NCBI GenBank assembly: GCA_023247215.1
Contig: JAHFGX010000006.1
Coordinates: 1-45,110, forward strand
Direction of reading: 5' to 3'
DNA length: 45,110 bases
Origin: Candidatus Omnitrophota bacterium
GTDB lineage: Bacteria; Omnitrophota; Gorgyraeia; Aquiviventales; Aquiviventaceae
The translations under genes and the position numbers were made by a program. This document shows positions 41,760 through 45,110 of the stretch, piece after piece; the first letter of the stretch is position 1, and each line of letters opens with the position of its first letter. The notes below the pieces were generated by a model that saw only the letters and a list, made by a program, of their open reading frames with translations, searched no databases and was not told the DNA's origin.

Positions 41760-42239
41760 TCACGCCACCATCTCCTCGACGTGCAGGTGCGGCGGCTTGG
41801 CCAGGCGCTTGTCCCCGGCGCCCTGGCACGCGGCGCACAAGCCGTAGAGCTTGTGCGTGTGCGTCAGCAGCTGGTACTTGTAGCGCGTGGCGACCTCGTC
41901 CTGCAGCCGCTCCCACCGCGGCTCTTGGAACTCGATGATCTCCCCGCAGTGCAGGCACATCAGGTGGTCATGGTGCGCTTTCGCGAACGTCACTTCGTAG
42001 TTGGGCGGGCCGTAGCGGAAGTCATGCTTCTCCACCATCCCGGCCTGCTGCAGCATCGCCAGCGTCCGGTAGACGGTGCCCCGCGCCACGGAGGGGTCAA
42101 ACTCCTGCACGTCCTTCACCAACTCCTCGGCGGTGAAGTGGAGGTAGGCCACCGCGCGGCGCACCACCAGCCGGCGCTGGTCGGTGAGGCGAATGCCGTG
42201 GGTCTTCAGCCATTGCTCAACCTCGACGAAGCGTTTCAT
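41760..42239 (-). CDS. fur: Fur-family metal-responsive repressor
   Basis: 159 residues. Winged-helix domain (GIRLTDQRRLVVRRAV, DPSVARGTVYRTLAMLQQAGMVEKHDF), metal-site HHDHLMCLHCGEIIEF and a second CxxC (LCAACQ) for structural zinc. A His-containing tail (PPHLHVEE) is extra. It heads the unit that also encodes ExbB, ExbD, TonB, a receptor and a ZIP carrier, and has a dyad at its own start site. Fur, Zur and Mur are not separable by eye. Confidence 0.9.
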   Translation of the reverse strand: MKRFVEVEQWLKTHGIRLTDQRRLVVRRAVAYLHFTAEELVKDVQEFDPSVARGTVYRTLAMLQQAGMVEKHDFRYGPPNYEVTFAKAHHDHLMCLHCGEIIEFQEPRWERLQDEVATRYKYQLLTHTHKLYGLCAACQGAGDKRLAKPPHLHVEEMVA

Positions 42240-42245
42240 TGTTAG

Positions 42246-42262
42246 TTGAGACTGAGTCTCAA
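42246..42262. promoter_or_regulatory. Fur-box-like dyad in the fur promoter
   Basis: Perfect 17-bp palindrome TTGAGACT-G-AGTCTCAA, close to Proteobacterial Fur sites of the TGAGAATnATTCTCA type. It covers the predicted fur transcript start (about 42263) and first 17 nt, a classic repression position. Confidence 0.75.
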
Positions 42263-42269
42263 GTAAGAT

Positions 42270-42298
42270 ATTTTAGAGAACACCGCTGCGGCTGTCAA
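42270..42298 (-). promoter_or_regulatory. Sigma-70 promoter of the fur operon
   Basis: TTGACA, 17 bp, TAAAAT on the minus strand. The transcript would start directly beside the Fur-type dyad. Confidence 0.8.
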
Positions 42299-42340
42299 GA
42301 ACAACCTGACGTTCTTGTCGGCTTTCCAGAACCGGCGCCG

Positions 42341-42369
42341 TTGACACCCCAGGCGCCACGGACTACACT
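42341..42369 (+). promoter_or_regulatory. Sigma-70 promoter of the ferritin-like gene
   Basis: TTGACA, 17 bp, TACACT, about 28 nt upstream of the ATG, followed by an AGGAGG ribosome site. The Fur-type dyad is about 85 bp upstream, so regulation by it is uncertain. Confidence 0.8.
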
Positions 42370-42396
42370 GCCACCAACCCCACAGGAGGCTTCCAC

Positions 42397-42816
42397 ATGT
42401 CCCTCGACGACGGCAAGATCATCAAGCTCATGAACGAAGGCCTGGAGATGGAGTACGCCAGCTACATCCAATACGTGACGCAGGCGGCGATCACCAGCGG
42501 GCCGTACGCGGAGGGCCTGATGGGACGGTTCGAGGAGATCGCCTCAGACGAGGCCGAGCACGCCAAGCTGCTGCGGCAGCGGATCGTGGCGCTGGGCGGG
42601 GTGCCCACGACGAAGGTGGGGGAGATTCAGATCCACAAGGACTCGCTGCAGGCGGTCAAGATCAACCTGAAGTACGAGCGCGACACCGTGACGTTCTACC
42701 GCAAGCTCCTCAACTTGATCCCGCACGACGAGGTCATCCTCTATGAAGCGATCGAGCACATCCTCCAGGACAGCCAAGAGCACGTCGAGGAGCTCGAGCG
42801 CCTCGTCGGTAAATAA
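42397..42816 (+). CDS. Ferritin-like/bacterioferritin-type di-iron protein
   Basis: 139 residues forming a four-helix bundle. Iron-site residues include E19 (LEMEYASY), E52xxH55 (DEAEHAKLL) and E94. The second ExxH motif reads DSQEH, so one expected Glu ligand is Ser. It may be a ferritin variant or a ferritin-like demethoxyubiquinone/erythrin relative. No haem-binding Met is recognised with certainty. Divergent from fur, in keeping with iron storage or detoxification. Confidence 0.85.
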   Translation: MSLDDGKIIKLMNEGLEMEYASYIQYVTQAAITSGPYAEGLMGRFEEIASDEAEHAKLLRQRIVALGGVPTTKVGEIQIHKDSLQAVKINLKYERDTVTFYRKLLNLIPHDEVILYEAIEHILQDSQEHVEELERLVGK

Positions 42817-42831
42817 TTCAAGGACCCCTGC

Positions 42832-44019
42832 CTACACGGCCTGGCCGGCGGCCCAGCCGGACGACCACGCCCACTGGAAGTTGTAGCCGCCCAGCCAGCC
42901 GGTGACGTCCACCACCTCGCCGATGAAGTACAGTCCCGGGACGGTGTGACACTCCATCGTCTTGGACGAGAGCGCGTTGGTGTCCACCCCGCCCCGCGTG
43001 ACTTCCGCCGTCCCGTAGCCCGCCGTGCCGTGCGGCATAAACGTCCACGCCTTCAGGCCCCGGCAGAGCGATTCGAGCGCGGCCGCCGGCTGCTGCGCCA
43101 GCGACCGGGGCGTCATGTCGTGCAGCTTGTAGAACCGCTCGGCAACGCGCTTGGGCAGCCGCTCAGCCAGCAGCGTCTCCACCTTGGCACCAGATCCGTC
43201 TGTCTTCTTCTCGGCAAACCAACCCCGCAGCTCTTCCATGGACAGCGATGGCAGCAAGTCCACGCTCACCTTCCGGCCCGGCTGCCAATAGAGCGAGGCC
43301 TGCAGCGCGGCAGGCCCGCTCAAGCCGGCGTGCGTAAAGATGATCCCCTCCTCGAAGCGCGCCCCCTGGCAGGTGACGGCGGCCGGCAGAGAGATTCCGG
43401 CCAGCTCCTCGAACCGCCGGCGGTCATTCGCCGAGAAGACGAACGCGTCCAGCGCCGCCGCCGTGGGGATGACGCGCACCCCGAACTGCTCCGCCGCCCG
43501 GTAGCCGAAGTGCGTGGCGCCGATCTTCGGCAGCGACAGCCCGCCCGTGGCAATCACGAGCGCGTCGGCCGAATAGTCGCCGGTGCTGGCCTTCACGAGA
43601 AATTCGTCCGTCTTCTTCAGGGTGTGCACCTGGCAGTTCAGCACGATCTCTACACCGGCGCGGCGGCATTCCTTAACGAGCATGTCAATGACCTGCTGGG
43701 CGGACCGGTCGCAGAAGAGCTGGCCGAGCGTTTTCTCATGGAACGCGATGCCGTGCGAGCGCACCAGCTCCACAAAGTCCTCGGGCGTGTACCGCGACAG
43801 CGCGGAGCGGCAAAAATTTGGATTCGCCGAGACGTACCGCTCGGGAACCACCCCCCGGTTGGTGAAGTTGCACCGCCCGCCGCCGGAGATGCGGATCTTG
43901 CGGCCGATGACGCTGGCATGCTCCAGCAGCGCCACCCGGCGGCCGCGGCGGCCCGCCTCCATGGCGCACATCATCCCCGCCGCTCCGGCGCCGATCACCA
44001 CCACATCGTAGGGGTCCAT
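42832..44019 (-). CDS. HI0933/YhiN-family flavoprotein (NAD(P)/FAD oxidoreductase)
   Basis: 395 residues from MDPYDVVVIGAGAAGMM; the ORF track starts four codons earlier. FAD-binding GxGxxG at the N-terminus, the family signature GRKIRISGGGRCNFTN near residue 40, LVIATGGLSLPKIGA and C-terminal LYFIGEVVDVTGWLGGYNFQWAWSSGW. The biochemical role of this widespread family is not settled. Convergent with the ferritin-like gene (15-nt gap). Confidence 0.92.
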   Translation of the reverse strand: MDPYDVVVIGAGAAGMMCAMEAGRRGRRVALLEHASVIGRKIRISGGGRCNFTNRGVVPERYVSANPNFCRSALSRYTPEDFVELVRSHGIAFHEKTLGQLFCDRSAQQVIDMLVKECRRAGVEIVLNCQVHTLKKTDEFLVKASTGDYSADALVIATGGLSLPKIGATHFGYRAAEQFGVRVIPTAAALDAFVFSANDRRRFEELAGISLPAAVTCQGARFEEGIIFTHAGLSGPAALQASLYWQPGRKVSVDLLPSLSMEELRGWFAEKKTDGSGAKVETLLAERLPKRVAERFYKLHDMTPRSLAQQPAAALESLCRGLKAWTFMPHGTAGYGTAEVTRGGVDTNALSSKTMECHTVPGLYFIGEVVDVTGWLGGYNFQWAWSSGWAAGQAV

Positions 44020-44066
44020 ACGCGACAGCATAGCGGGAATGCCCCGTCCGCGCCAGCGTCAATGGC

Positions 44067-44095
44067 TTGACGCGCATTCCCCGCCGCCCTAAGCT
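44067..44095 (+). promoter_or_regulatory. Promoter of the ABC-F gene
   Basis: TTGACG, 17 bp, TAAGCT. The -35 is one arm of a perfect dyad GCGTCAA-TGGC-TTGACGC (44056-44073), which may be an operator. Confidence 0.5.
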
Positions 44096-44105
44096 AACGT
44101 CTTCC

Positions 44106-45110
44106 ATGGCGGCCATCCTCCAGCTCAGCAAGATCGTCAAGCAGTTCGGCCCGCGCGTTATCTTCGACGAAGCCAGCGTCACGCTGGACTCCGAGAAGAA
44201 GACCGGCTTTATCGGCCGCAACGGCGCGGGGAAATCCACGCTGTGCAAGATCATCATCGGCCAGGACACCGCCGATTCGGGCGAGGTCGTCCACAGCCGC
44301 GACCTGCGGCTCAGCTACCTGGAGCAGCACGACCCCTTCACCCCCGAGGAAACCGTGCTCGATTTCCTGATACGCCATACCGGACAGGAGGCATGGCGCT
44401 GCGGCGAGGTCGCGGGCCGGTTCCAGCTCAAGGGCGACCAGCTCGATGCCCGCGTCACCAGCCTCTCCGGCGGCTACCAGACCCGCGTCAAACTGACGTC
44501 CATGCTGCTGCGCGAGCCGAACTTCCTGATCCTGGATGAACCATCGAACTATTTAGACCTCAAGACCCTCATCCTGCTGGAAGAGTTCCTGCAGGACTTC
44601 GACGGCGGCTTCCTGATCGTTTCTCACGACCGCGAGTTCCTGAAGAAGACGTGCGACCACACGCTGGAGGCTGAGAGCGGGCGGCTGATGCTCTACCCCG
44701 GCACGGTCGAGGAGTACCTGATCTTCAAGGCCGAGCAGCAGGCCCAAGCCATCAGCTACAACCAGACGATCGAGAGCAAACGCAAGCAGCTCCAGGCGTT
44801 CGTCAACCGCTTCAAAGCCAAGGCGTCGAAGGCCAGCCAGGCGCGCTCCAAGATGAAGCAGATCGAGAAGCTCACACCCATTGACCTAGCCGAAGCGCAG
44901 CACAACGTGCAGATCAAGATCCCTGACGTCCCGCGCCGCCAAGGCCCTGCCTTCTCCTGCGACGGGCTCGCCATCGGCTATCCGGAGAAGCTCGTGGCCC
45001 AGGGCATCCGCATCGAGGTGGATCACGGCGCCCACGTGGCGGTGCTGGGCGACAACGGCCAGGGGAAGACGACGTTGTTGCGGACGCTGGCCGGGGAGTT
45101 GGCGCCCAAG
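44106..45110 (+). CDS. ABC-F family ATPase (3' end outside window)
   Basis: 335 codons visible from ATG, leaving the right edge, so absent from the ORF track. First ATPase: Walker A GFIGRNGAGKSTLCK, signature TSLSGGYQTRVKL, Walker B NFLILDEPSNYLD, H-loop IVSHDREFL. A Lys/Arg-rich inter-domain linker (SKRKQLQAFVNRFKAKASKASQARSK) follows, then the second Walker A VLGDNGQGKTTLLR. No membrane domain. ABC-F proteins act on the ribosome E-site; the subgroup (Uup/YbiT/YheS-like) is not resolved. Confidence 0.93.
   Translation, partial: MAAILQLSKIVKQFGPRVIFDEASVTLDSEKKTGFIGRNGAGKSTLCKIIIGQDTADSGEVVHSRDLRLSYLEQHDPFTPEETVLDFLIRHTGQEAWRCGEVAGRFQLKGDQLDARVTSLSGGYQTRVKLTSMLLREPNFLILDEPSNYLDLKTLILLEEFLQDFDGGFLIVSHDREFLKKTCDHTLEAESGRLMLYPGTVEEYLIFKAEQQAQAISYNQTIESKRKQLQAFVNRFKAKASKASQARSKMKQIEKLTPIDLAEAQHNVQIKIPDVPRRQGPAFSCDGLAIGYPEKLVAQGIRIEVDHGAHVAVLGDNGQGKTTLLRTLAGELAPK

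Noticed and set aside
1-45110. CRISPR array, insertion sequence, prophage or replication origin
   Set aside because: No regularly spaced repeats, transposase, integrase, phage structural gene or DnaA-box cluster was seen.

Overview
The window is GC-rich, densely coded and unmistakably Gram-negative: lpxB, an MsbA-type exporter, TonB/ExbB/ExbD, a TonB-dependent receptor and an outer-membrane porin. The ribosomal and tRNA genes show it is chromosomal. I cannot name the phylum. Omnitrophota, NC10/Methylomirabilota or Nitrospirota-like lineages are guesses from gene content. I see no transposase, phage gene, CRISPR array or origin, and no stretch over about 300 bases lacks a gene.

Region 1 (1-9129, minus strand) is one tightly overlapped 13-gene operon for nitrate assimilation. 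Read from its promoter it runs: NifI2-like and NifI1-like P-II proteins, moaD, moaE, moeA, mobA, moaC, mog/moaB, a TauE/SafE permease, a second NifI2/NifI1-like pair, a NarK-type transporter, and nasA (cut by the left edge). Region 2 (9209-12712, plus) holds an M50 protease, a small membrane protein, YceI, and a bufferin-type RiPP cassette (Cys-rich precursor, MNIO/DUF692 enzyme, DUF2063 partner). Region 3 (12709-19314, minus) is an information-processing cluster: recR, dnaX, tadA, serS, four tRNA-Ser genes, tRNA-Arg(GCG) and tRNA-Lys. The TadA-like protein lacks its catalytic glutamate.

Region 4 (19405-26053) has msbA-rpsB-tsf-pyrH-frr diverging from a Gfo/Idh oxidoreductase and lpxB, with overlapping divergent promoters. 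Region 5 (26038-33756, minus) is ammonium assimilation: porin, amt, glnB, adenylylatable-type GlnA, then a class-I amidotransferase, a second GlnA and a small secreted protein. Upstream lies a receiver-less OmpR-type DNA-binding protein. Region 6 (33782-37042) has a methyltransferase, an atypical response regulator and nadE. Region 7 (37106-42816) is metal homeostasis: fur, exbB, exbD, tonB, a TonB-dependent receptor and a ZIP transporter, with a divergent ferritin-like gene. Region 8 is a flavoprotein and an ABC-F ATPase cut by the right edge.

The strongest new signal is regulatory. Three 38-bp operators have the same architecture, GT(T/C)AC-N6-TTAAC-N6-GTnnT-N6-GTAAC. They lie upstream of the nitrate/P-II operon, the porin-amt-glnB-glnA operon, and the receiver-less OmpR-type gene itself. 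The 11-bp spacing matches actinobacterial GlnR boxes, suggesting a GlnR-like nitrogen regulon in a Gram-negative lineage. It would control two NifI-type P-II pairs that here flank molybdenum-cofactor and nitrate genes rather than nitrogenase. A second strong signal is the TadA-like protein with HAV instead of HAE, beside a tRNA-Arg whose GCG anticodon needs no inosine editing.
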